Positions 1 through 11,466 of a stretch of DNA of 64,000 nucleotides are shown piece after piece. The notes under the pieces are model-generated. The model saw only the letters and a program-made list of their open reading frames with translations, had not been told where the DNA came from and did not search any database. The stretch is taken from positions 1-64,000 of the forward strand of contig JAMXBD010002476.1 in NCBI GenBank assembly GCA_024138025.1, given 5' to 3'. Within the stretch, counting starts at the first letter, position 1, and every line of letters begins with the position of its first letter. The translations under genes were made by a program, and so were the position numbers. Source of the DNA: Combretum micranthum. Lineage: Eukaryota; Streptophyta; Magnoliopsida; Myrtales; Combretaceae.

Positions 1-576
1 TTTGCCTTGATCATAGTTGACTTTTGAAATTCCGATATAACTATGATTAGGTTTACCCTAATTTTACCAAAAAATTGAGGAGTTTACACAAGATGCAAGG
101 GAGGTCGCATGGAAACACACATTACTTTACTCTAGCAAGGCACACAAATGTCATGTGTGAACAGTTTTATAAAAACTATGCTTGTCTGCTTGTTTAAAAT
201 ATACTAGTATTTGCTTGAAAATCATTCGGATAAGTGACAAATCATGTTTCTTAAATCCTTTTTGTAAAAATGATCTTTTTTTTGGAACATTTAGTTTGAA
301 GTGAGTGAAAAGAAAAAAAAGAAAAAGAAAGAACTAGTATTTGTCTACTTAGAAAAATGACGAAAGAAGCAAACAAATTCGAAATTGTCAGCACATAATT
401 GTGATACTGCACCCAATTTTTACAGGTTACAACAAGGAACATAATTACATTAATCATGGTACATTGAGCTTGATTCATCTTGCATAAAAGAAGTTAATAA
501 GGAAGAAATTAGATCTATTTGGGAATTAAATCTAGCAAGTGATTATATTTATACAAGTCTGTGGCCATCAAGATAT

Positions 577-1188
577 CTAATCTTGAGATACATTATAGCT
601 ACGTTGTGGTACCTTTTTGAAAATGGCCTTTGTGAGATCAAAGTACAATGGGAATTGAGCCGCTGCAAATAAGGTCATTGGTAGACACGTGGTTGCATAT
701 ACAGGATATGCTGCATATTTCAACTTATCCCTTAGGATGAAGAAATGGCCAGCACAAAATGACACTAATACAGAAACTATGGATATGAAAAGTGAAGTCA
801 AACCCACCAACAGTTTCCTTGGCAAGTCGATTGCAAAATCTCTCTCTTGGTATCTGGATGTGAGGATGGCCAAGAATAAGACAACAGAAGTAACCGAGAA
901 GCACAGAGCAATTAATGATGATACGGCAAAAACATCAAATCCTGTCTCCTTTTCTAGGATTGGAGCTCCACTTTTTTCGTCGGTGCCACCTGGCATAGCA
1001 GTTGATGTAGTGAAAGCCACTGTTGCAATGAGTGCCGCTACAACAGAACATGATTCAGATGTAGTAGCGAGCCATAGGCCTCCACTTTCTACAAGTTTCT
1101 CATGTGTTTTTGTGAATATGTCATTTGCAGTCTCGCCTTTTTGATTATATCGAACAAAGAAATTCTTAGGCATGGAGTTTTTAACAAA
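577..1188 (-). CDS. Copy 1 exon 8: PGG membrane domain
   Basis: Open from [20 protein letters not shown] to a TAG stop. It carries the PGG-domain core: [20 protein letters not shown], then the Pro-Gly-Gly motif in TAMPGGTDE. Four hydrophobic stretches follow the family pattern: around [50 protein letters not shown] and [14 protein letters not shown]. The C-terminus is a short basic tail. This is the strongest single piece of family evidence in unit 1. Confidence 0.88.
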   Translation of the reverse strand, partial: FVKNSMPKNFFVRYNQKGETANDIFTKTHEKLVESGGLWLATTSESCSVVAALIATVAFTTSTAMPGGTDEKSGAPILEKETGFDVFAVSSLIALCFSVTSVVLFLAILTSRYQERDFAIDLPRKLLVGLTSLFISIVSVLVSFCAGHFFILRDKLKYAAYPVYATTCLPMTLFAAAQFPLYFDLTKAIFKKVPQRSYNVSQD

Positions 1189-1310
1189 CTGTAGGCATAT
1201 AAAAACAACATAGTAAAGAGAAAATTATGAAATAGGAAACTTTCGTTTATTTTAATAAGGTTAACAATAATATTCTTTGAAGATGTCAAGGATTGTAATG
1301 AGTAAATTAC

Positions 1311-1657
1311 CTGAAACCACTTAATTTCCCATTGCATTTGCAAAGCAGCACCAGGAATCAACCAAGGCCTGTAGTCCCCAAGCTTTGCTGCAAGGTGTAG
1401 TGCGCTATTTCCATCCTCATCCACTTGGTGAAATATGCTATCTTTTAGTATGTTTCGCTTTTGCAATTGCTCATACACATGTGGTTGTCTACTCTCTACT
1501 GCAAGCAACACCATGTTCTTCTTCTCAGAGTTAGTGTCATGAGCAGCCTCTGGGAAAAGATCCAGTATCCTCTCCACCATTTTAACGATACCATGTTTTG
1601 TAGCAACCAATATCGGTGTCTCTCTAAGTCTCATTTCTCTTGTACCTAGTGCCATGT
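1311..1657 (-). CDS. Copy 1 exon 7: second ankyrin block
   Basis: Encodes [38 protein letters not shown] and [18 protein letters not shown], three recognisable ankyrin-type repeats, then the fixed sequence [18 protein letters not shown] that leads into the PGG domain. Acceptor GATAG, donor GTAATTTAC. Open throughout. Confidence 0.78.
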
Positions 1658-1734
1658 CTATCACAAACTTATATATTAGTATAATTTTAGTTATTACTAA
1701 CCTTATTAGGGACAAATGACCATACATGCCTCAC

Positions 1735-2027
1735 CTTGTTCATCCTTTTCCTCTTTATCGTTGTTCTTTTCATGTTTTGCACATTTAGAAGAGGTCTTCT
1801 CTATCTCTTTCTCTTTTTCTTATTTTGAGATATAGTAGCATGACCATGATCAAGAAAAGCATGACATATCATTTCCCCTTTTTTATCATCTTCATGGGAA
1901 TGATGCGGATTCCCTCCATGGTGATCATACTCGTATACCATACATCTTTGTAGAAGTTCATTCATTATTTGAAGAGACCATATGTTGTTCTCTTTTATCA
2001 ATTGGATCTTCTTTATCTTTGCAGATC
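1735..2027 (-). CDS. Copy 1 exon 6: linker helix, Lys-rich end frameshifted
   Basis: Begins [20 protein letters not shown] and [15 protein letters not shown], the well-conserved K-I--IK--H-WS-QIM-ELL segment of the family, followed by a His-rich stretch ([13 protein letters not shown]). Near 1,810 the frame is lost in an A/G-rich run, giving KKKRKR and a stop where copy 3 reads on. Acceptor CTAG, donor GTGAGGC. Confidence 0.7.
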
Positions 2028-2154
2028 CTAGGTAGTGTGGAATCATACAAAATATAACATGAATTCGACATAGCATATGATATACATGGCATCTATTTAT
2101 TTTTCCCAAAATAAAGATTTCAATGGGAAATTTTAGATTTTATCAAGGACATAC

Positions 2155-2268
2155 CTAATCCAAGAAACACCATCATTGCTTTAGATAAAACCTTCATAAA
2201 CTCAAAGCAAGTTCTGTAGTTAGATGGAAATAATTGATGTGCTTGGGCTTGACTAACTGCCTTGGAAT
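2155..2268 (-). CDS. Copy 1 exon 5: linker with second NYRTC motif
   Basis: Encodes [20 protein letters not shown] followed by [17 protein letters not shown]. This is the conserved segment (FP-NY-TCF-F-K--SK-M--FLGLG) that precedes the second ankyrin block in plant ankyrin/PGG proteins. Acceptor AATGCAG, donor GTATGTCC. It is open in all three copies. Confidence 0.72.
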
Positions 2269-2779
2269 CTGCATTGAAAATATATATTACTTGTCCTCAT
2301 CTAACTTATTACCGTAAGCATAATACTAATATTTCTTTGAAACTTTGTATTGTGGAAAGAAACATAAATGAAAATGCCGATTCTAACAAAACCTGTGAGG
2401 GTATGCTATATATGACCTTTAGTAGACCCATTTGGCTTCCTAGTATTACTAGATTTCTCTGGTTACAAGAAACTATATTACAAAGGTAAGCATTTCACCA
2501 TGTTACTAAATACTCTTTCTATCAATCAATTGCATTTACCTAATTATAATTTGAGGAACCAGTTAACCATCTTTAAAATAATTGTTACCATCAAAAAGGC
2601 TTTGTGAGGTTTCCAACATAGGGCATAATTCGTAAATTCATTTCCCAAAATTCAAAAGCTTTAATTGGAATTTAATTATCCAATCATGATAATCAAGAGT
2701 TGTAGATAAAGTTGCATTCTCCGTGTCAAGGATCTATGAGTGTGCTTTAATATATTAAGAATTTGAATTATCTACTACA

Positions 2780-3395
2780 TGAAGTCCAACTATAAGGACT
2801 TTAGGGTAAGCTATTACTCGATTTATTACTAGATAGAAGAATGAGATTACCATTGTGGTGAAGTTGTTGAGGATTTATAGATTGGAGGAGGCCATTCAAA
2901 TAGCTTGGAAAGTCAAAAGGCAATGACAAAGAGAATCATACAAATCTTTTGGTACCTATTTTTAAATCTAACAATAGTAAGGAGAGTTAATTGGCCTAAT
3001 GGTAAGAAAGGTAGTGAAAACGGTAGTGGATTAAAGAGTAATGAAAAGAAGGCAAAGGGTGAGTTAAATGTGTCTAAGAAATGTAACGAGGCAAAAGGAA
3101 AATCCGAAGAAAAAACCACGAGATAAAGATAAGACAATTAAATTTTTTGTAATTTAATATCCTATCTTTAGATTTTAACAAATTAGTGCTTGCACTTTCA
3201 AAATATGTGTGATTTAGTGTTTTTGCTAAATAATATTTGATGAATATTTACTTTGATGATAGTATAATGATAAACACCTGATTAAAAATTGCCAAAATGT
3301 AAAAATATGGTACAAAATTGCTAAAAATTGAAACTATAAGCACTTGACTTGTCATTATCCTATTATTAAAATAAATATTCTTAAAAAATTATTCA
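2780..3395 (+). mobile_element. Decayed Ty3-type gag remnant, unit 1 (left piece)
   Basis: In plus-strand frames a C-terminal gag segment is legible (YRLEEAIQIAWKVKRQ, compare the usual LEEMVHMAIKVERQ), followed by a Ser/Lys/Gly-rich linker at 2,990-3,120. Matching sequence occurs in the same intron position in units 2 and 3. It opposes the host gene's direction and is broken by stops. The rest of the remnant resumes at 5,710 after an insertion. Confidence 0.5.
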
Positions 3396-5710
3396 GAAAG
3401 ACGCTGAATTGTACATACTTAGAAAGTATAAAAACCAATTTGACAACATTTAAAGATGAGATACTATAGACACCCCGTTTTTTCCTATTAAGGTTTTAAT
3501 ATATAATTAAAATAAATATTATATTAAGTCTAAATTTTAAATTTTTTTAGCAAAATAATAATGAATTATTTATTATATATTGTATATATATATGTAATAA
3601 TATTAATAATAATATGGATAGGTGTAAAGATTAATATTATAGAATTTAAGTAATAATTTGACTTAATATATCATAGGTTTTAATTATATATAAATCTTGG
3701 GTCCAATTAAATGACCTACAACGAACTGACCTATATTCAATTAGATTAGATTGGAAGCTCAACATTAACTTGTTTGCAAGCCAATATGAGAAAAAAGTCA
3801 ATGACATATTAGTAAGGTATACACATTACATGGAAGAGGTCGTAGGATCAAATATGGATTGACATCTCACGAAGTGGACTTGGAATAATACGAATCAATT
3901 AAAAAGTGGTCTCAATTCATAGTTTCATGAGTCAACTCTAGCAATGAAAATTGGAGAAAATAATAATGATCGCTAATCGAATTTCAATTAAGACGAATCT
4001 TCCTAGATAGTGCAAATCACAGAATACACTCGTATATCCAAATTTATGCATCAATTCATTAAAAATTCATCCATTTTTCCAAGTTCATTATAATAAAACT
4101 CTAATTTTTGTGAAAATTGAATTTGGGTTTTTAAGTGCTTTTCTAGTTTGATTCGAGGTCCAATAGTATAAATAAGAGCTCAAATCAATCATTATAGAAA
4201 TAGAAATTCACAAAAATCCACTCAGATAAATTCAAATCAAGGTGATACTAACTCACTAACTTTCTAGTCTTTTGAAGATTTTATTCAAGATTCTTGTTTT
4301 TCAAGTCAAGTTGAAGGAATTCATTGTAATATTGAGCTTGTTGAAGCTGTAGGCTTTGATTTAGTGTATAGGTTTGTTGGGAATGAATGCCATATCACCG
4401 TCGCTGCTCGTTGCCGTTGCCAGTCGCCATCGACCGCCATTGGAGCTCTTGAAACACCACTTTTGGTTGCTCCTCAGGACGAAACACCACCACTGGCGTG
4501 TTCAGACACTCAATCTTTGCCTGTCCGATGCCACCAACAACAAGGACCACCGGAATTGCCATTTTGCTGCTCGCTAGCTGCTGCTCCTTCAGCAGACCCG
4601 TCGATCCCGATTTGACCCGCTTCTGAGCCGTCTGACCCGTGTCCAGATACCTTCAGGTAAGTTCTCATTCTTTCTCTTACTTTATTTATCTTAATTATTT
4701 ATTTAGGTTAACTAATAATTAGTAAACACACACGCGCACACACACATCTAAAAGGAGGTAAATAAAAAAGAAAGCATGTGATGCAGTTTCTTTTGTAATT
4801 TAAATAAAAGGCAAATAACAAATTGAAATAAAAAAGATAATAACTAAAAGTATACTAAAAATAGAATAAATGGTGGGTAAATAGGTAAGCTGACTTTTTG
4901 GCACAAAAAAAGAAGGAGAAAGTACAAAAGACCATATATAACGTGACATAAAATATATGTTAGGGTCTGGAGTATGCCTTTAATGAGAAAAAATCCAATG
5001 GGCTTTGTGAATGATAACAAAATTAGACTTTTGACATTATCTATAACCCAAAATCTTAAGGCAATGGGTCTTCCCTCTTATAAACTCTTCACACAAGTCC
5101 CATATTTTTCATGTGAGATTCTCACACTTGCATCCTAACAATCTCCCCCTCAAGTGTAAGTCTCCACAATGACGTAGGCCATACTCTTCCTCAACAAGAG
5201 CTTGTTAAACTGACTCTACTAAACCCACTTTGTGATTAGTCCCACCTACTTACCATGGGTTTTCACAAACGAGTCATGCCACAAAGCTCTTCTTTTCACA
5301 TGATGGGCCAACCATGGGAGATTCCCAGCTAAATCATCGGATCTGATACCAATTTATTAAGAGAAGAGGAAACCTTCAGATGGGAGAAATTTTTTCAAAT
5401 GGACCTTATGAAGGAATGCACAAATAGGCTTGACACCATGTATAACAAAAAACCTTAAGGCAATGGGTTAATGTGTCTTCCCTCTTATAAACCTTTCACA
5501 CAAGTCACATATTTCCCATGTAGGATTCTCACACTTGCATCCTAACAATATATATAAAAAAAACTTTTTGCACTTAGAAAAATAATATTTTTCCTAAAAT
5601 AAGAATTAAAAGGATAGTTTTTAGGATTAATATCACTAAAAAACTATTTTTTTTCCCAAAGAGATAAAAGAAAAAAATTAAAGCAAAAAAGTTCAAAAAA
5701 GTTCATCCGT
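3395..5710 (+). mobile_element. Unit-1-specific insertion, possibly LTR-derived
   Basis: Unit 1 stops resembling units 2 and 3 near 3,395 and resumes near 5,710. Inside, 3,465 begins TATAGACACCCCG, resembling the start of some Ty3 (Tat-type) LTRs with TG mutated to TA. A TATAAATA-like box lies near 4,168, and 4,390-4,620 is strikingly GC-rich in an otherwise AT-rich region. No matching right terminus or target duplication was found, so the LTR call is tentative. A TRIM (4,958-5,547) is nested within. A short open frame at 4,364-4,615 follows the GC-rich patch and has no recognised domain. Confidence 0.35.
4958..5547 (-). mobile_element. TRIM retrotransposon A (590 bp)
   Basis: Complete terminal-repeat retrotransposon in miniature. 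LTRs are 4,958-5,140 and 5,355-5,547, sharing phrases such as cttccctcttataaac and cacttgcatcctaaca. On the minus strand the LTR runs TGTTAGGATGCAAG to a degraded end. A tRNA-Met-type primer site (TTGGTATCAGATCC) lies beside the right LTR at about 5,340-5,353, and a polypurine tract (TTGAGGGGGAGAT) abuts the left LTR at 5,141-5,153. The element is flanked by the perfect 5-bp duplication ATATA (4,953-4,957 and 5,548-5,552). It has no coding capacity and depends on other elements for movement. Confidence 0.85.
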
Positions 5711-5935
5711 AGCCCTATTGAATGTATTGGTTGGATAATAAGGACTCAATTTATGTAGCAAATCAGGTATATGTACCTCTTTTTTAATATTAGTAAGTAT
5801 TTTGATGAAGTATTATTTGATGTGGTGCCGTTGAGTGCTTCACATAATTTGTTGGGTCATCATTAGTTGTTAATCAGAGGCTAAATCAAGATGGATAAAA
5901 CTATTAGGGTGCATGGGTATAATGATGCTTTCGAT
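5710..5935 (+). mobile_element. Decayed Ty3-type protease remnant, unit 1
   Basis: Plus-strand frames read SKYFDEVLFDVVPLSASHNL followed by LG, matching the segment after the aspartic protease in plant Ty3 polyproteins (usually [24 protein letters not shown]). Homologous pieces are at 27,090 and 61,350. It is broken by stops and a frameshift. Confidence 0.6.
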
Positions 5936-6359
5936 ATAACTTAAATTTTGATGTAAATGGGTAATGACCAATTTATGTGGTTTGGTGATGAGCATTATTT
6001 GTGGTTTGATAATGGATGTTATTGCTTTGAGGTTTTACATTTGTACCCATTTTATGGCTTTGCACAAAATCCCAATTGAGTCTTCGTGGCCATTATCTTT
6101 TGTTGATTTATATGTTTATTTTTCTTACTTTGGCATGTATTTATTGATGGTAAAGATTTGGAAAAAGGTTTTGGAAGACAATTTTGAAACATATCTCTAG
6201 TGAAATTTGATTTTAGGGTGTAATAACTACACTAGATAAACTATTTTGATAATCATATCCATCATTTCTTAGCACTCTAGCCATTGCCATCATCATTGCC
6301 AATGTTACCGCCATCATACCATCAACCAACATTGTCAACTCCAAACACTATGGTCATTC

Positions 6360-6760
6360 ATTAATCTACTGATAGTATTAATTGTGATGATGGGCTAGTG
6401 GCTATGTGATGATAATAGAAGTATGATGTATAATGTAGTAAGGTGTGGTGGTAAAATAGAGATTGTAATGATATAGTAATGGTAATATGGGTGAACATAT
6501 GACAATATTGGTGCTAATGTTGTAAAATGATAACAATAGTGGCAATAGTGATAATTGAGATTTTTTTACGTGGTAGTAACAATGAAAAAATGAATGGTGA
6601 TGGTGGTAGTATAGTGGTAATAATGTAGTGATGGTGAATGGTAATATAGTGTTGGTGTTATATTGATGATGGTAGCAATAGTGGTGGTATTGGCAGTGAT
6701 GGTAAATGCAGCAATAGTGCTGGTGATTAGGATGATAGCAGCCTTAGTGGTGAGTTAGTG
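6360..6760. repeat. Degenerate TGG/TAA-rich low-complexity tract, unit 1
   Basis: Imperfect short repeats built from words such as tggtggta, gtaataatg and gcaatagtg. The same tract occurs in intron 4 of unit 2 (about 28,050-28,460) and unit 3 (about 62,330-62,760). Open frames across it are compositional artefacts rich in His/Tyr or Ser. Confidence 0.6.
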
Positions 6761-7829
6761 GCATAATAATTATTGAAAAGAAATATTAGTTTAGCTTTTG
6801 ATTTGACAACTTTATTTTATCTTCTTCCAAAATTTTTATACTACAAAATATAAGAGAGAAAACTCACGAGATTTGTCATGTGCTATAAAAGGAATTTTAT
6901 TATTACTAGGCTTATTTTGTAAAACAAACATGATAAAAATAAGTTTTATCTTGGTTTTAGTAACTCAAAATGTTGCCAACCATATAACACTTAATCCTTA
7001 AGACGTGCGGATGGGAACCATCCATTTATAAAGGAGAGTATGATTTAGTTTGGTTTGTTTTCCATTTTAATCAAATCAAATTGTAAGAATACGTTTGCTA
7101 TTTTACTGCTTTGATCCAAACTATACAATATGAATTATGAAGTTTTTTAGATTTAAATTTTGGTTTAGTATAAATTAGTTTATAGATAGAACTATTTTTG
7201 TAAGTTAGTAAAGTATATTTGCATGACAAGTAATATCATATAAGAAGTACTAAATGTATTTAATAATAGCAAATATTGTTATCATATAAGTAAAAAGTAC
7301 TAAATTTATTTAATAATGACATATATTGTTATCAAATGTAGCATGTAATATATAATTTTTTTCCTTGCTGCTTTGTTGATTTTTTAGCACTAAAAAGTTG
7401 TAATAAAATCACTGGTGTTGATTAGTACTAATAAGATGTGCACTCCCTTAACTACATTTGGGGTCAAGAACTAGTCTTTATTTAATTTTCATATATAGGG
7501 AAGAAAAAATTTCTTTTATTCTTGTGTGATTTTTTCTTAAAGTCATAAAGTTATTGCAAATTTATTTATGATAAATTACAACATTTATTAAGTTTATTTA
7601 AGGTATTAACATTTTTAATAAGTTTAAAAGAGGTTTCAATACCTTCGAGTAAATTTTTTAACATATTGATGCTTCAAGTAGTAAAAAAGAAGAATCAACA
7701 CTTTACAAAATTAGTTAAATAAGATATTAATAATTAACTATGGAGGAAAAATAAGAAAAATTAATCTAAACATCGGTACCTTAAATGAACTTACACAAAA
7801 AGTTGATACATTCTAGTGTAATTTATCAA

Positions 7830-7831
<2 letters not shown>

Positions 7832-7875
<44 letters not shown>

Positions 7876-7876
7876 T
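7832..7876. repeat. (ATT)n microsatellite
   Basis: About 15 uninterrupted TTA/ATT units. Orthologous shorter arrays lie at 29,598-29,621 in unit 2 and 63,888-63,909 in unit 3, so the array predates the duplication and has changed length since. Confidence 0.9.
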
Positions 7877-8176
7877 AGTTCTCGTATTCTTACCGTTGTT
7901 CTCATTCCTTTTAAATTAATTTGCATACTCTATTATTTTATCCTTGATTTCGTGTTAGTTTTCTTCCAAATAGTAAATCAGCATATGAAAACACACTATT
8001 CAAAGAATATAGTCTAAGTCCTCAATTTTAAAACCTAGAATTCCCAGTTATATAAAGTACAGATAAGAATTGTATTCACAATTTATTCTAGAAATTTTGT
8101 TTTAAGAATTCAATTAGGACATGTAAATCAAAATTTTGAGTATATTCTAAATATACAGAATTTGTTAGTTTCTTAC

Positions 8177-8299
8177 CTCGGCTATCATACGGACTGTTTT
8201 GCTTCATTGCTTGAGGATTTTCCATGTCTCCAATCCTTTGGCCAGAATCATCCGTATGTCCTTGCGTGGTCGCTTTTAGTGGTTTCAATTTCGCAACCG
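8177..8299 (-). CDS. Copy 1 exon 4: low-complexity linker
   Basis: Short hydrophilic exon encoding AVAKLKPLKATTQGHTDDSG and then QRIGDMENPQAMKQNS. Acceptor TTTACAG, donor GTAAGAAAC. It joins in frame to exon 5 across a 5.9-kb intron full of repeats. Assigned by position, splice signals and conservation in copy 2. Confidence 0.62.
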
Positions 8300-8391
8300 C
8301 TGTAAATGCACATATATAACAGCTATGTTCATGTGAATCGACAATGATGTATAAAGCTAAAATACTATGATTAAATAAGCATTCCAATTAC

Positions 8392-8538
8392 CTCTTTCAA
8401 ATGTCTTGCTCAGGCAACGGAGGAAGTTCATGCACGTTCTGTAGTTAGGTGGATAAACATGGCTCTCTTTTCCTTGTGATTCCTTTGATTTAAATTTATA
8501 ATCCTCTTTACACGGTTTGAGTTCCTCCACGAAGATAC
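8392..8538 (-). CDS. Copy 1 exon 3: linker
   Basis: Encodes IFVEELKPCKEDYKFKSKES and then YPPNYRTCMNFLRCLSKTF. The NYRTC-F-LSK motif recurs in exon 5, as in other members of the family, suggesting an old internal duplication. Acceptor AG|GTATCTTC, donor GTAATTGG. Both flanking joins are in frame. Confidence 0.7.
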
Positions 8539-11200
8539 CTTTTTATGAAAAGGGCAAAAACAAAATAAAGAATATAATTTCTAGATTTACTTGTTTATAA
8601 TAAATAACAGTACTAAAATTCAATATAATATCTTTACTAATACAATAACATCTACTAAAAACATAATACAATAAAATAGAACAAATTTTAAAACACTTTC
8701 AATTCAAACATAATCATATTTCTTCAATAGGCAAGTAAACTTTGGTAATGAGAATGTGGCCAGTTTTGTGAGAGAGAGAAGAAAGTCTTTAATGAGGAGA
8801 AATTATTCAAACAGATCTTATGAAGGGATACATAAATGGCTTGACATAATTTATAAGCCAAAACCTTAAGGTATTAAGTTAATCGGTCTTATCTTTTATA
8901 AACTTTCCACATTAATTCCATATTTCTTATGTGGATTTTTTTAACCTCACACTTGCACCCTAAAAAATCTCCCTCTACAATGGCTAGGTTATACTCCTCC
9001 CTTAACAAGAGCTTGTCAAATTGACTTAGTTAAACCACTTTTTGTGAGTGGTCTGCTCCCTACTTACTCACCATATATGAAGAATTTCGCAAGCGAGTTA
9101 CACCATAAGCTTTTCTTTCCACATGGAGAGTTAACCATCAGAGTTTTTTAGTTGAACCATTGGCTCTCATATTAGTTGTTAGTGAGAGGAGAAAGCCTTT
9201 AAAGAGAACAGATTATTCAAATGGATCTTACGAAGGAATATATAAATAGGCTTGACACCATTTATAACAAATAACCTTAAGGTATTAGGTTAATGTGTTT
9301 TCTCTCTTATAAACTTTTTTACATAAGTCTCATATTTTCCATGTAGGATTTTTCCAATCTCATACTCACACCCTAACAAGTTTAATAGTAATGACTAAGA
9401 ACTCTTAAGTATTTGGAGCCTTAAATTTTAGAATATAGGTCCCATTCTTGATATAGAATGTGAAGCCTAAGTCATAAATTATGGAATAATTTTTGAAAAC
9501 AAAAAGCACTAATTATTTGATCTTTAATATCTATTAGATACAAATCTAATTAGGCAAGATAGATCAAATTTCAATTTCTAGTAAGATCAATTTTCAGTTT
9601 TTAGTAAGCTATTTCCTCACACCTATTAAACGTGTGTTTTAGCCCTAAGTTGAATAGGTACAACGATGGGTGTGACCATGAAATAGGGTATTGGATGTGT
9701 TCTCTTGTAAAAAAATGGGTCATTCACGTCATATGCAAACTATTTATTGTTTGGTAAATATATTAAGCAGTAATGCTCAATTTAGAACATGAACTTTGAC
9801 CAAAGGAAAAAAAAGTTAATTAGGTACTTGAACTTCAAAAAATCCAATTTCATACTCAATTGTACTTTTGTACCTCAAACATTATCCCACTCAGTAATTA
9901 TCTAACATGTTTCAATTACTTCAAAAGACAATAAAAGAATGTGATACTGTGTAGGGATACGAAAAGTTCAATCGAGTATGAAACTTAACTTTCTATGGTT
10001 TAGGTGTCAAATTAGACAATTTTCCATATATTAATGTCATAAAGACATACATTAATATATTCATTATTTCATTTTACATAAGGGCAAATATATCAAGTTT
10101 GGGTCTAATAAGCACAAGGTTTTTAAATGTTTTTATTTATTTATTTATTTTTTTTGGCCTTAAGGTTTTTAAAGTGGAGTATATTTTCAAAGTAGATAGG
10201 ACAAAACACTTAGCAAGCTTGAAGAGGCCTAATTACAGTTTTGGTGAAGATTTACAAAAAATTGCTATAACATGAGGGACTTACACTTTTTCCTTTGAAA
10301 TCACTTGTACTTATATACCAAATGAAGTTACAGCAGATATGGCAGAACTCTTGAATTAAAAGCATAGTAAACGTATACACCAAGAAATTTATGGAATGAT
10401 TTTGTATTCCTTTCATCAGTATGATTGTGGACGCTCGTTCTAATGTTATGAGCATCTCCACTGCCATTCACAAGCATGATCACTTCACTATTCATGTGGA
10501 AGAACATTTTTTTATTTTAAAAATTTACGATCAATCGATAATGGTTGACTGTTACCCTCAAAACGGCAAAACCTCATAATTAGTTTTCACTTTTTAGCAA
10601 AATAAGATAATAAGATAGTGCTATCATTGATGACAACTATAATAAAAAAATCAATAATATTAATATATCATATGTCTAAATGAGTGACAACTAAGCACCA
10701 ATGGTTTTTTTTTTTTTTTAAATAGTAGCAATAGTGCATAGTTTTTAATAAAGTTATATAAATATCGACATCATAATTTTATTGATATCTCTATGCTACT
10801 AACTAATCAATCCATATAACATGTTAGAATCATTTAAAACTTTTCCCTCAAACACCATATCATTATAGTCTAATGATATCTTCCTTGATTTCTCAAATAA
10901 GAGGTACTATATTTATTTTTCCTCTCTTCGCTGTAATCGCTTAAAAAAAAAAAACTCTATTTCCCAAAATAGATACTCTAAACTATTGCTTCTTAAATAA
11001 GAGATGGTAAAATCCTATCATTGTATGCCTTGACTACTGTGTCTTGACTTTCTTATATAACCATTACCATGGGTTGTAATACTAAAGAACCAATATCACA
11101 TTACATGGATATAGCCAGCTTAAATGGTGACCATAAAACATAGCAATTTATGCATATGATCGATAGCTAAAGCCTTTGTATATAGAGTAGTTGGTCTTAC
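8539..11200. other. Copy 1 intron 2, with a conserved non-assigned segment
   Basis: Contains TRIM B and a segment at about 10,260-10,530 that is well conserved with 31,850-32,110 in unit 2. That segment has open frames on both strands in unit 1, but none resembles the ankyrin/PGG family or has convincing splice signals. The remainder is AT-rich with nothing recognised. Confidence 0.5.
8767..9378 (-). mobile_element. TRIM retrotransposon B (612 bp), same family as TRIM A
   Basis: LTRs are 8,767-8,965 and 9,177-9,378. They share the phrases of TRIM A (ccttaaggtatta, tataaacttt, ctcac-cttgcacccta). The internal part retains the spacing of TRIM A, with a degraded polypurine tract (atctccctc on the plus strand) beside the left LTR and a mutated primer site near 9,165-9,176. 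A perfect 5-bp duplication AGTTT flanks it (8,762-8,766 and 9,379-9,383). Unit 2 has the empty site agttt once at 30,991-30,995, which fixes both ends and places the insertion after duplication. It lies in intron 2 of copy 1. Confidence 0.88.
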
Positions 11201-11377
11201 AATGGTAAATTATGCTCCTCCAACAACCAAGGTGAGTGCCACTTTCAAAGACTGAAGCCTTAGTTGCTAGGATGTGAAGTGGCGTTTGCCCTTGCTCGTT
11301 CACGGAATAAACTAGATTTTCATACAAGTGTATGATTTGAAATGCCAAATCTGTCAAGATGCGGCAAAAGAAGCTGC
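11201..11377 (-). CDS. Copy 1 exon 2: ankyrin repeat
   Basis: Encodes DLAFQIIHLYENLVYSVNE followed by QGQTPLHILATKASVFESG, the canonical internal ankyrin segment of this family. The acceptor is inferred as TGAG|GC because it keeps phase with exon 1; an AG four bases upstream would break frame. The donor is GTAAGA. The join to exon 3 restores a YHCIFVEE reading. Confidence 0.68.
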
Positions 11378-11466
11378 CTCACTATATAATATAATAAGCT
11401 TTCCATTATATGAAAACAAGGAAGAGTAAGCAATAATTCACACATTTCAATGGGAATGGGGCATAC

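Larger units (their letters stand above)
2269..8176. other. Copy 1 intron 4, 5.9 kb of repeats
   Basis: Between exons 4 and 5 of copy 1. Contains decayed plus-strand gag/protease remnants (2,780-3,395 and 5,710-5,935), a unit-1-specific insertion with a TRIM inside it, a degenerate TGG/TAA-rich stretch (6,360-6,760) and an (ATT)n microsatellite. No additional exon with convincing family similarity was seen. Confidence 0.6.

Noticed and set aside
689..1144. Plus-strand 151-aa open frame (and 57,883-58,419 in unit 3)
   Set aside because: Antisense shadow of the PGG exon, which has clear family motifs on the minus strand.
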